This document shows, one piece after another, positions 1-7,824 of a DNA stretch of 21,424 bases. Source of the stretch: JBNJEM01 sp051745935 (lineage in GTDB: Bacteria; Planctomycetota; Planctomycetia; Pirellulales; Pirellulaceae); contig JBNJEM010000054.1 of the NCBI GenBank assembly GCA_051745935.1, forward strand, positions 1 through 21,424, written 5' to 3'. The notes beneath the pieces were generated by a model. It had not been told where the DNA came from and ran no database searches. It saw only the letters and a program-made list of their open reading frames with translations. Position 1 is the stretch's first letter. Every line of letters begins with the position of its first letter. The position numbers were made by a program, and so were the translations under genes.

Positions 1-205
1 TATCTAAAGCACCAGCGATCATCGTCGTGCCCTGGTCGCGAAATCTTCCACTCTTCAATCAAGCACGCGCGACAAACTCGGGACAACCCACTTGTTCTGT
101 TTTGTCCGATTTTCGGGTTTTTCATCAGCCCACGGCAAACCCCTGACCGGCCCGTTCACGAACCGGCAACGGCTTACTTCCTCAAGGTGAACCCCCGCAC
201 ATTCT

Positions 206-284
206 TACAGCCCATAACAAAACGTGGTTTCGGCTTCCAACGCCTTGGACGCAACAGAGTCCGAACCGTTTCGTTATGGCTTCT
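206..284 (+). repeat. Hairpin element, copy 1
   Basis: The left end reads ACAGCCCATAACAAAAC and the right end GTTTCGTTATGGCTTCT, which are imperfect inverted repeats of each other. The interior differs from copies 2 to 4, so this is the least certain of the left-hand copies. The ends match the family ends, which suggests a short non-autonomous or folding element. Confidence 0.55.
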
Positions 285-768
285 TGGCTTCGGACCGGAA
301 AGGGGTTAACACGCTGACCGCTTTACGCCCCATGTCACGCACGTTCGGTCCCAACCCGCGAGTATACCGAATTGCGGCAGCACGAAAAGCCGGCGCGTCG
401 CCGAGAAGGGGGCGAAAAAGTCGATTGCGCGTCCAGCGAGCCATTCGGACACCAGGCGGGGCCGTGGTGGGGCGAGGAAAAACTCCAGGTCAGTGCGCTC
501 TATTCTGTTGCGCCTTGTACCCCGCCCGTTTTGAACCAGGGACCAAAGAGAGCGAAAGGACCAAGGGGACGACGTGGGTGACCGGCCAACGGACAAAATT
601 GAAGGTCGTAACGGGTAAGCAGCGGGACAACGCGGAATGTCTGCTGCTCTCCTTTTCTTTTTTCTCATCCGTGGGCCTAGTGTCGCATCAGGAACACCGT
701 TGGTGATCGTCACGGCGGGGGTGGCGAGGTCTTCAGCTTCCGAAGCGAGCACGCGCGACACATGCTAA

Positions 769-849
769 GAAGCCATAACAAAACCAGTCAGGTTTCCTTT
801 CACCTAGGAAATCTTGGGAGCGGGAACGACGTTTTGTTACGGGCTGTAA
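769..849 (+). repeat. Hairpin element, copy 2 (reference copy)
   Basis: This copy starts AGAAGCCATAACAAAACC and ends GACGTTTTGTTACGGGCTGTA. The outer ~15 bases are inverted repeats that could form a stem. The interior contains CAGTCAGGTTTCC and GGGAGCGGGAACGACG, both found again in copies 3 (inverted) and 4. It does not look coding. No transposase is nearby, so it is either a MITE/REP-like element moved in trans or a conserved structured sequence. Confidence 0.75.
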
Positions 850-1148
850 AACCCCAGCAGCTCCAGTTTGCCCAATTTCCGGGGTTTTCATCGCCCCAGG
901 GCGGTGGTGCGATCTCGCTCACGATCCCCGACTTGAACGCCACGGGCACTCAATCGCCTGACTCGTCGAGGCCTCGCAACCCGGCGCCGCGGCGCGATTC
1001 GCCCCACGCGAAGCTCTGGCCCACCTCCGGCGGGGGCCAACTGAGGAATCAAACACGTTAGCCGATGGGCAGCGCTGTACGTCAGCCTGTCCAAGCTGAC
1101 GCCGTTTAACAGGCAATTCTGCCGTATTTCGACCGCTCCACGACGGTG

Positions 1149-1190
1149 ACGCTAGAAAGCCTGACGTGCGCCGATCGGCCAAACCGCTAC
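1149..1190 (+). repeat. Dispersed ~40-bp motif, copy 1
   Basis: It contains CTAGAAAGCCTGACGTGCGC followed by CGATCGGCCAAACCG. Related copies lie at 3533-3572 (same strand) and 7405-7446 (opposite strand). All three are in intergenic DNA. Function unknown. Confidence 0.55.
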
Positions 1191-1314
1191 GTGAATCAAA
1201 GTCAGCCCCAAAGCCGGCACGGCGGGGCGTGGCCTGAGTGAATCCCTCGTGCCAACGCCATGGGCTGCGAAGGGCTCCGACCACGTTGGCTCGCTAGCGG
1301 TACGAACGCGGATT

Positions 1315-1397
1315 GTACAGCCCGTAACAAAACTTCGCCCCCGCGCCCAAAAGTCCCTGGGAAAGAGGGAACCTGAGCGGTTTTGTTAGGGCTGCTT
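1315..1397 (-). repeat. Hairpin element, copy 3 (inverted)
   Basis: Read on the minus strand it begins AGCAGCCCTAACAAAACCGC and ends GTTTTGTTACGGGCTGTAC, with CTCAGGTTCCCT and GGGCGCGGGGGCG inside. It aligns with copy 2 over its full length in opposite orientation. It lies just downstream of the receiver gene stop codon, so it may also act as a 3' structure of that transcript. Confidence 0.75.
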
Positions 1398-1408
1398 CGT
1401 GACAGAGC

Positions 1409-1427
1409 ACTAGCTGGCTTTGTTATG
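1409..1427 (-). repeat. Truncated hairpin-element end forming the receiver gene's 3' end
   Basis: On the minus strand this reads CATAACAAAGCCAGCTAG, close to the CATAACAAAACCAGTCAG of copy 2. It supplies the last codons (His-Asn-Lys-Ala-Ser) and the TAG stop of the receiver gene. Full copy 3 follows about 12 bases later. The match is short, so chance similarity is possible. Confidence 0.4.
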
Positions 1428-1838
1428 TCTTTCTCCGGGCTGGTCCGTTTCTCTTTGACTGACCAACCGTTCAATCTTCTGAATCAGCGGCCCGTAGTGA
1501 TAGGGTTTTCGGACCAGGTGTTTGTCGGAGCCCATTTGATCCCGATCCATGTTGCCCAAAACCACGATTTCCCCTTGGTTGGACGCCAGTTCGTGATCGT
1601 AGGCGGTTCGCAGCCGCGGGTTGTCCGCCGACTCCGCGTCCGCGTCAAGCACGACAACATTTGGACGATGTTCACGCAACATCTCCAACCCGGCCCCCGC
1701 ACTCGAGGCTTCAAGTATTTCCATGCCGCGACGTTCCAGCACGGTACGGATCACGTCCCGGGAATCGTTTGATTGATCGACGAGCAACACGCGTTTGTGG
1801 GAACCGGATTGCAGGGGGGCGGATACTAGAGAGGGCAT
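1410..1838 (-). CDS. Single-domain response-regulator receiver protein (degenerate site)
   Basis: The predicted protein has 142 aa and is a stand-alone CheY-like receiver with no output domain. The start at 1838 is chosen because GGAGGTG (1848-1854) lies nine bases upstream; the frame stays open further upstream to 1946, but that extension lacks such a site. Visible features are strand 1 KRVLLVD (residues 15-21), the presumed phospho-acceptor D65 in VVVLDAD, and K111 in VRKPY. The site is atypical: the second acidic residue after strand 1 is Gln22, and the usual Thr/Ser after strand 4 is Gly95. Receivers normally pass a phosphoryl signal from a histidine kinase to a target; with these changes it may work without normal phosphorylation switching. 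No kinase is adjacent. It is divergent from the secreted protein gene at 2107. Confidence 0.75.
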   Translation of the reverse strand: MPSLVSAPLQSGSHKRVLLVDQSNDSRDVIRTVLERRGMEILEASSAGAGLEMLREHRPNVVVLDADAESADNPRLRTAYDHELASNQGEIVVLGNMDRDQMGSDKHLVRKPYHYGPLIQKIERLVSQRETDQPGERHNKAS

Positions 1839-1847
1839 GTGCGGCAG

Positions 1848-1854
1848 CACCTCC
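1848..1854 (-). promoter_or_regulatory. Ribosome binding site of the receiver gene
   Basis: On the minus strand this is GGAGGTG, nine bases before the ATG at 1838. It decides the start against ATG 1856, which lies inside the purine run and has no upstream site of its own. Confidence 0.6.
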
Positions 1855-2106
1855 ATGTGCGAACGACGCGGGGAACCAGCGTGATCCTTGCGAGCTCGAG
1901 GATTCGCGCGAGCTGATGGTGGGTACGGGAACCATACGGGAACCAAACATCCATGTCTGTTCCGCGTGGCATGACGCCGGAACGATAGTCGAAACCGGCG
2001 ATCGATGTCAAAACCAATTCTGACCGGCGTGCCACTCGTCGAGCGATCGAGCGGTCGGTGAACCGGTCTTGCGGTTTCCAGCCAGTTTTCCTACGATCCC
2101 ACCGCC

Positions 2107-3258
2107 ATGAACTATCGCATTCTACTCCTCGGCGCCTGCGGTTTGATCGTGTGGGGCGTGACGAGCACGAACCAAGCCGAAGAACCTCGGTTGCTACCGC
2201 GTGCCGGCGTATTGGTGTTGCGGACCGGCTCCGTGTTGCGCGGGAAGATTCTGCGAGTGGGGGATCGCTACGTGGTCGGCCTGAACGACCGCGATGAAGT
2301 AACGGTTCGGGCCGATCGCGTCCAGATGCGATGTGATTCGCTGCAGGAAGCCTACCGGTGGAAACAAAGTCAGCTGCCCGAGAATGCCAAGGCGGCCGAT
2401 CATCTCCAGCTGGCTGATTGGTGTTTGCGCCATGATTGCCTGGCCGCCGCGGCGGAGCAATTGATGGCTGCCCAGCGGCAGTCGCCTAACGGTCCGGCGA
2501 ACGAGCATTTCGAGAAGCGTTTACGATTGGCGGCTCGCCGGCGACCAGCTTCGTCCAAGGGCCGCGAGGTTGGACACCGCGTTCCATCGCGGGCGGAATT
2601 GGACGACGTGGCGAGCAGCCTTCCAACTGGCATGGTTGAACTGTTCACCAACAGAGTTCAGCCGCTATTGATCAACCATTGCGGGACTGGCAATTGCCAC
2701 GGGCCGGCCGCTGACTCCAAATTTCGGTTGGTGTTACCTACGGACAGCAATTCACTGCCACGCGGTTTTACCCAAACGAATCTGAAAATGGCACTGGGCT
2801 TCGTGGACGCCGAACAGCCCGGCCAGAGCGAGTTGTTGACGAGGGCCACGGAGGCACACGGCGGTCATTCGAAGCCGGCACTCCGCGACGGCGACGTGGA
2901 CCAACTACAGCATTTGGCAGCCTGGGTTCATGGCAGCAAGCAGGCTCCCAATCGCCCGGAACCGGCCGTTCTCGACGCCCCGAACAAAGTCCTCTCGCAA
3001 CCGCTGGAGCCACGCAACAGCCACCTCGCCGACCCGTCCCCTTCGGCTCGCGGCAGCTCGGGCACGAATGCTAACTCGGATCCTCCCAAGAACTCCGACG
3101 CTCCTCCCAAGAACGCCGACGCCTCCCGGGTCCAACCTGTCCAGCATCTGGAATCGGTCGAATCGCCCTCCTCTTCCAACGCCCCCCCGGCTTCGGACAC
3201 ACCCGAGGGGGTGGATCCCTTTGATCCGGCGGTTTTCAACCGCCGATATCTCAAGTGA
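2107..3258 (+). CDS. Secreted planctomycete protein with cytochrome c-like C-x4-C-H site
   Basis: The protein has 383 aa. Residues 1-24 form a signal peptide (hydrophobic run ILLLGACGLIVWGV, likely cleavage after NQA), so it should be exported. Residues 33-75 (GVLVLRTGSVLRGKI and following) resemble an N-terminal planctomycete module of unknown function; a helical stretch follows to about residue 145. Residues 180-275 look like a planctomycete cytochrome c domain: LLINHCGTGNCHGPAAD carries C192, C197 and H198, with four residues between the cysteines instead of the two of a classic CxxCH haem site. The tail (about 280-370) is Pro/Ser/Asn-rich and low in complexity with a repeated PPKN-DA unit, and ends in VDPFDPAVFNRRY, a pattern I associate with planctomycete secreted proteins. 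Whether haem is bound is unknown. It stands alone between intergenic gaps. Confidence 0.75.
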   Translation: MNYRILLLGACGLIVWGVTSTNQAEEPRLLPRAGVLVLRTGSVLRGKILRVGDRYVVGLNDRDEVTVRADRVQMRCDSLQEAYRWKQSQLPENAKAADHLQLADWCLRHDCLAAAAEQLMAAQRQSPNGPANEHFEKRLRLAARRRPASSKGREVGHRVPSRAELDDVASSLPTGMVELFTNRVQPLLINHCGTGNCHGPAADSKFRLVLPTDSNSLPRGFTQTNLKMALGFVDAEQPGQSELLTRATEAHGGHSKPALRDGDVDQLQHLAAWVHGSKQAPNRPEPAVLDAPNKVLSQPLEPRNSHLADPSPSARGSSGTNANSDPPKNSDAPPKNADASRVQPVQHLESVESPSSSNAPPASDTPEGVDPFDPAVFNRRYLK

Positions 3259-3822
3259 GCCTCACGGGCCCCTGGCGCTGGACCGTCCCCGCTGTCTAGT
3301 CGCGGGATTCTGATTGCTGTAAAATCAAACGCGATTATCGGTCAGCCGCGAGCGAAACTTGGTTTCGGCGGTAGCTTCGTCGGGGGGAAGCCGGAAAGTC
3401 CAACGGTATTATGAGGTGGTTTTGCAAAGCCACGTGACGCGTCCGCCGATTGTTGGAGCGGTGTATCAGCCGTTCCGAGGCGACGGGGGGTTGACGGGGA
3501 AGTTCGCCGTGTTTCGACAGATTCACGAACGCCAGGCCAGGAAGCTTGACGTACGCCAATCGGCGGAACCGTGGTACAATCCTCATTAGAAGCAGTCCGG
3601 TTTCGTGCTGGCACGGGAGTTATCGGAATTGGATGCTCGGTTTTGTTGCTGGCTGCAAGAATCTTCCCCGGTGGCAGGTGGGTCGATCATGACGGATGGC
3701 GCGCGGGCCCGTTCCGGGGGGGCCTGGCGCAGGTCCTTGATGGACCCAGCGCGTGAGGACTCGGACATTCCGGCCGGAAATGCTCCACCACGTTTGTGTC
3801 GATTCTGACTGGACGAAATACA
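3259..3822. other. Intergenic gap before recQ
   Basis: I see no credible gene. Short open frames on both strands overlap and show no domain. The gap contains the dispersed ~40-bp motif at 3533-3572. GGTTTTGTTGCTGGCTGC at about 3640 resembles one end of the hairpin element, but I could not find a partner end. I could not identify a promoter or terminator with confidence. Confidence 0.5.
3533..3572 (+). repeat. Dispersed ~40-bp motif, copy 2
   Basis: AGGAAGCTTGACGTACGCC followed by AATCGGCGGAACCG matches the copy at 1149-1190 with few differences and the inverted copy at 7405-7446 more loosely. It lies about 250 bases upstream of recQ. Confidence 0.55.
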
Positions 3823-6372
3823 ATGGACTGTGATTGGGAACCCGGTATTGAAGAGCAACTCGCCGCCTTTGCTCTCGATTCTTTCCGCCCGGGCCAGAAA
3901 GAGGTCATCACCACGATCCTCGGTGGCCAGGATTGCCTCTGTATCATGCCCACCGGCGGCGGGAAAAGTCTCTGTTACCAGTTGCCGGCGGTGTTGCGGG
4001 AGGGGGTGACGTTAGTCGTTTCACCGCTCATCGCCCTGATGAAGGACCAGGTCGATTCGGTGCGGGAATCGGGTGTGCGAGCCACCTTGATTAACAGTAC
4101 GTTGGAGGCGGGCGAGCAGCATCACCGGCTCGAGAAAATGGCGCGGGGGGAATACGATTTGGTGTACATTGCACCGGAGCGTCTCCGCAGCCCTCGCTTT
4201 TTGGAGGCGACCGCGAAGACCTCGGTCCACATGCTGGCGATCGACGAAGCGCACTGCATCAGTCAGTGGGGGCACGACTTCCGCCCCGACTACGCCCGCC
4301 TGGGGCAATTTCGGGCTCGACTGGGCAATCCGGCCACGATCGCCCTGACAGCGACCGCGACACCCGCCGTTCGGGAGGACATCGTCAAGCAACTGGCATT
4401 GCGGCACCCGCGCGTTTTCATCACCGGTTTCGCTCGGCCTAATCTTCATTTCGAGGTGACTTCGGCCTGGAACAACGCCAACAAGGAGGACGCTTTGCTG
4501 GAGTTTCTCGGGGAGACGCCGGGGGCCGGGATCATCTATGTTTCCACGCGGCGGCGTTGCGAGGATTTGGGCGAGTTGCTGGGGCAATCCATTGACCGCT
4601 CGGCAGGCACCTACCATGCTGGGATGTCGAAACAGGATCGGCGCGCGATGCAAGAGGCGTTCATGCGGGGGGACCGGCGGATTATCGTGGCCACGAACGC
4701 CTTCGGCATGGGAATCGACAAAGCGGATCTTCGTTTCGTCGTCCACTACAACATGCCGGGGAGCTTGGAGGCCTATTACCAGGAGGCGGGCCGCGCCGGA
4801 CGCGACCAGCTCCCCGCGCGCTGCCTGCTGCTCTATGCCCCCAGCGATCGCCGCATTCAGGAGTTCTTCATCGAGAATGCCTTTCCGTCACGCGAAACGG
4901 TGGCCCGCGTCCACCGTTACCTGTGTGAATTGAACGAGGATCCGATCGAAGTCACACAGCAAGACTTGAAAGATCGCCTGAGTCTGGAAATCGGTGGCGA
5001 GGGGATTGGAGCGTGCGAACAACTGCTGGAACAGTGTGGTGCCATTGAACGGTTGAGTTCTCGGGAGAATCGCGCCTCCGTCCGAATCAACTCCGACCAC
5101 CCCCGACTGACGGACTTTCTGTCCCGAGAAGCTCGAGCGCAACGGCGGGTGCTGGAGGCCATCGAACAGATTGTCGGAAACCGCCGCGGCTGTCGCGTCT
5201 ACTTTCAGCTCGCCACCCTCGCGCGGCTATCGGATTTGAAGGCGGACGCGGTGAATCGAGCCCTACGGGAACTTCGCAAACTGGACATCTTCGACTACGT
5301 GCCCCCGTTTCGCGGGCGGGCAATCCACGTGCTGAATCGCAATCGTCCATTCGATGACCTCCCCATCGATTTCGAGACCCTGGAACGGCGAAAAGCAAAC
5401 GAGTTTGAAAAGCTCGAGCAGGTGATCAACTATGCGACCACCTCCAGTTGCCGACAACTGGAAATCCTGAAATACTTCGGCGACCCCGCCGCCGATCTCT
5501 GCCATGCCTGCGACAATTGCGGCGGCAAACCGCGGATCGAGTCCAATAGCGCGACAATTTGCGATCACGACGACCAGCTGCTGCAATGCGTGCGCATCGC
5601 GCTCAGCGGTGTCGCTCGCGTGCAAGGCAAAGTCGGGAAACTCATGGTCGCCAAGATGCTGTGCGGCTCCACCTCGCGGCAGGTTAGCCGTTTAAGATTA
5701 CACGAACTGAGCACGTTCGGCCTGTTGGCCCAGTTGAAACAAACCGAAGCCGCGACCCTGCTCGACGCATTGATCCGAGCCAAATTGATCCAGCAAAAAG
5801 AAAACCAGCGGATGCGGCCGGTGGTCGAGCTGACGGCAAGGGGCCGGCAAGTCATGCTCGGCCATATTGGACTCGAACACCCCGTGTCGATTTCCACCCC
5901 CCTGAAACGCCGCCTCCAAAGCATCCCCCTGCCACCCGCCGCCAGTCCCCCGCTTTCAACCCAAGTGACACCGGCCGCGACCTCCGAGAACGGCGGGGAC
6001 CAGGCCATGGGCCAGTCGCCAGCTCAACGCTTCCAAACCGAGCCCGATCGCCCAGCCAGCGATCCGTCAGTTCAGCCGGATTGGTATTGGACATGGCGGG
6101 TATTTGCCCTCGGGGGTGCCATGGACGAGTGCGAACGGATTCGACGCCTCGACCGCTCGACGATTCTCGATCATCTGCTGCACGCCGCCAACGCCGGATA
6201 TCACATCGGCGCCTCATGGATGCTAGACGATTCCCAGGAAGCCGCGCTGAATGAACTGAAAGGGGAACCGGACGAAATGCTGGTATCGCGACTCTCCGGC
6301 GTGCTGGATCCTCGCCAGCTACAAATCGTTCGCCGTTGCGCCCAACGGACAGCGTCCCCCTCGGCCATGTGA
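3823..6372 (+). CDS. recQ: RecQ family ATP-dependent DNA helicase, long form
   Basis: The protein has 849 aa from ATG 3823; an in-frame GTG at 3796 would add nine residues. RecQ unwinds DNA 3' to 5' during recombination and fork repair. Visible features: motif 0 FRPGQKEVI (from about residue 20), Walker A TGGGKS (44-49), DEAH (141-144) with SQWGHDFRPDY after it, TATAT, GMGIDKADLRFVVHYNMP and the QEAGRAGRD arginine-finger motif. The zinc module uses C543, C560, C563 and C566, with the same 17-3-3 spacing as E. coli RecQ. About 160 residues with winged-helix character lie between the helicase core and the zinc module, ending FDYVPPFRGRAIHVLNRNRP; this layout resembles RecQ proteins of Bacteroidetes more than the 609-aa E. 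coli form. A winged helix follows (about 590-675), then a Pro/Ser-rich linker and a final domain (about 745-840, WYWTWRVFALGGAMDECERI) that resembles the helix-turn-helix at the end of some RecQs. Confidence 0.95.
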   Translation: MDCDWEPGIEEQLAAFALDSFRPGQKEVITTILGGQDCLCIMPTGGGKSLCYQLPAVLREGVTLVVSPLIALMKDQVDSVRESGVRATLINSTLEAGEQHHRLEKMARGEYDLVYIAPERLRSPRFLEATAKTSVHMLAIDEAHCISQWGHDFRPDYARLGQFRARLGNPATIALTATATPAVREDIVKQLALRHPRVFITGFARPNLHFEVTSAWNNANKEDALLEFLGETPGAGIIYVSTRRRCEDLGELLGQSIDRSAGTYHAGMSKQDRRAMQEAFMRGDRRIIVATNAFGMGIDKADLRFVVHYNMPGSLEAYYQEAGRAGRDQLPARCLLLYAPSDRRIQEFFIENAFPSRETVARVHRYLCELNEDPIEVTQQDLKDRLSLEIGGEGIGACEQLLEQCGAIERLSSRENRASVRINSDHPRLTDFLSREARAQRRVLEAIEQIVGNRRGCRVYFQLATLARLSDLKADAVNRALRELRKLDIFDYVPPFRGRAIHVLNRNRPFDDLPIDFETLERRKANEFEKLEQVINYATTSSCRQLEILKYFGDPAADLCHACDNCGGKPRIESNSATICDHDDQLLQCVRIALSGVARVQGKVGKLMVAKMLCGSTSRQVSRLRLHELSTFGLLAQLKQTEAATLLDALIRAKLIQQKENQRMRPVVELTARGRQVMLGHIGLEHPVSISTPLKRRLQSIPLPPAASPPLSTQVTPAATSENGGDQAMGQSPAQRFQTEPDRPASDPSVQPDWYWTWRVFALGGAMDECERIRRLDRSTILDHLLHAANAGYHIGASWMLDDSQEAALNELKGEPDEMLVSRLSGVLDPRQLQIVRRCAQRTASPSAM

Positions 6373-6829
6373 TCCGAAGGAGGACGGAAACGGAATCGCG
6401 TGTCCAGCACGATTTGGCCGTGACAAGGCGCTAGCACAACCCGGACAAGCCGGAACCATGCAGGCTTTTTTGCGGCGCTACGTGTCAGGTGTCACACTCG
6501 CCGATGCCACCGATCAGCCCGTTGAACATGTTCCGCGTCGCGCCCCCCGATGAGTCGAAGCCATACCGAGGCTTGAAGAGAATTCCCGTCGATGGAGAAG
6601 ATCCAGCGGCGGGGAAAAAGATGACACCAAATTGCAAATCTGAAATTGACATTTTGGTATCCGTTTAGCCGTATGCAGTACAAGAATCGCCGGTGGGGGC
6701 TCCCATGATGAGCTTGTCTCATGGGTGCACAAGACTTGTCAGTTACTGCCATGTCCAATAACCTCCGTCTCCCCCTCTCGAAAAAAAAGGGGCCACTTCC
6801 GAGAACGTGACTTCAGATGGCCGAAGTGT

Positions 6830-6989
6830 TACGACAATCTTCCCGTCCCCCAATCGTCCTGTCCTCCAATCGTCCTGTCCTCCAATCTTCCTGTCCCCCA
6901 ATCGTCCTGTACTCCAATCGTCCTGTCCTCGAATCTTCCTGTCCTCGAATCTTCCTGTCCTCGAATCTTCCTGTCCTCGAATCTTCTTA
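6830..6989 (+). repeat. 16-bp tandem repeat array, about 10 units
   Basis: Consensus unit is TCCTCCAATCGTCCTG. Nine units run from 6846 to 6989 and a degenerate one from 6830. Units 1 to 5 mostly carry CCAATCGT; units 6 to 9 carry CGAATCTT, so the array has two homogeneous halves. Sixteen is not a multiple of three, so all frames on both strands stay open across the array and give spurious 16-residue periodic peptides. There are no spacers, so it is not a CRISPR array. Confidence 0.95.
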
Positions 6990-7356
6990 TCGTTCTCGAC
7001 CGTACGAAGTGTAAGCTGCTGGAGGGCGATATTAGGTCAATGGAGCTGGCGGCAATCCGTTTCTGGACATCCTGGACGTTTTCAGCGGTCGGTTCGACAG
7101 GACGATTTTGCGACAGGAAAATTGCGTTTTGAAGAAAGACCGAATTGAACCACCGCATCGCAATTCAACGACGTGTGCTATACAATTACGTAAACTCCAG
7201 AGTGGCCATTCAGGTTACTTTAGGGTACGGAAGAATGGCCTAGGCGAGGGGTACGAATGAACTCCTCAAGATCCTCTTTGTTCCTGCACGGCCCATGAAG
7301 GGCATTGCCGGGCGGGCCAGTGGTGGGATTGAGGGCGCGCGGGCCCGAACAGACGA

Positions 7357-7387
7357 TTACGGTTTTCCCGAACCGGAAAAACCGTAA
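7357..7387. repeat. Hairpin-forming inverted repeat
   Basis: TTACGGTTTTCCCG pairs with CCGGAAAAACCGTAA around a very short loop with one or two mismatches. There is no T-run after it, so an intrinsic terminator is unlikely. It is in the gap upstream of ftsH. Confidence 0.6.
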
Positions 7388-7404
7388 CAACATGAATTGG
7401 GATT

Positions 7405-7446
7405 TCGGTAACGGTTTAGCCGGTTGCGGTCCGTCAGGCTTTCTAG
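7405..7446 (-). repeat. Dispersed ~40-bp motif, copy 3 (inverted)
   Basis: Read on the minus strand it starts CTAGAAAGCCTGACGG and continues CCGGCTAAACCGTTACCG. The first 15 bases are identical to the copy at 1152-1166, and the rest aligns with mismatches. Confidence 0.5.
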
Positions 7447-7540
7447 TCTCACAACCATGGATCTGGCAAGACAGGGCGAGAGTCTCTGTCAATCGGCGTC
7501 GGCCTGGGAAGGCTGGCGTAGAGGGGTCCCGATCGACCAA

Positions 7541-7622
7541 GAAACCATAACAAAACCGGTCAGGTTTTCGCTTACCCCGAGAGTTTTTCGAGCGGGAACC
7601 GCGTTTTGCTACGGGCCGTAAC
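7541..7622 (+). repeat. Hairpin element, copy 4
   Basis: It starts GAAACCATAACAAAACCGG and ends GCGTTTTGCTACGGGCCGTA. The interior has GTCAGGTTTTCGC and CGAGCGGGAACCGCG, closely matching copy 2 in the same orientation. It lies about 200 bases upstream of the ftsH start. Confidence 0.75.
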
Positions 7623-7824
7623 GTATTACGGATTTTCCAAGACTCGGGGGGGCATCCAAGGCGAGAGCCGGCTTTGTGGCCAGGCCAAAAGCTGGAACAA
7701 GCCACCGAGGTTTCTTGGGGGCGGACCGCGTTTGCGACCAGAACCGTTTTCTGCCAACAGTAAAGCAGGCTGAAGCAACTTTAGAATACTCGAACGACAC
7801 GAAAAAGAAGCAAGAAGGGCGGCA

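Larger units (their letters stand above)
1..1409. other. Gene-free, repeat-rich stretch
   Basis: I see no convincing gene here. Open frames on both strands overlap each other (for example about 224-706 plus and 306-761 minus), are rich in Arg, Pro and Gly, show no domain, and run through repeat copies. The stretch holds three hairpin elements (206-284, 769-849, 1315-1397), one short dispersed motif (1149-1190) and two loosely related blocks (about 42-150 and 728-900). It is best read as decayed or repeat-derived intergenic DNA. Confidence 0.6.
6373..7824. other. Gene-free gap with tandem and dispersed repeats
   Basis: About 1.45 kb without a convincing gene. It holds the 16-bp tandem array (6830-6989), a hairpin (7357-7387), the inverted ~40-bp motif (7405-7446) and hairpin element copy 4 (7541-7622). 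Open frames such as 7220-7705 minus run through these repeats and are discounted. AT-rich text near 6625-6665 (CAAATTGCAAATCTGAAATT) is simple in sequence. No terminator for recQ was clear. Confidence 0.6.

Noticed and set aside
224..761. Two overlapping open frames on opposite strands
   Set aside because: Both are Arg/Pro-rich, lack domains, and the plus-strand one begins inside hairpin copy 1.
4021..4746. 241-aa minus-strand open frame
   Set aside because: It is antisense to the recQ helicase core and has no recognisable motif or ribosome site.
6760..6800. Possible terminator near CCCCCTCTCGAAAAAAAAGGGG
   Set aside because: The complementary arms are only 4-5 bases with the A-run in the loop, and no gene ends nearby.
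6830..6989. Possible CRISPR array
   Set aside because: Units are contiguous without spacers, only 16 bp long, and no cas gene is present.
6725..7158. Several periodic open frames over the 16-bp array
   Set aside because: They come from a repeat unit that lacks stops in all frames; no frame has a start site or domain.
7220..7705. 161-aa minus-strand open frame
   Set aside because: It runs through a hairpin, a dispersed motif and hairpin copy 4, so its openness reflects repeats rather than a gene.
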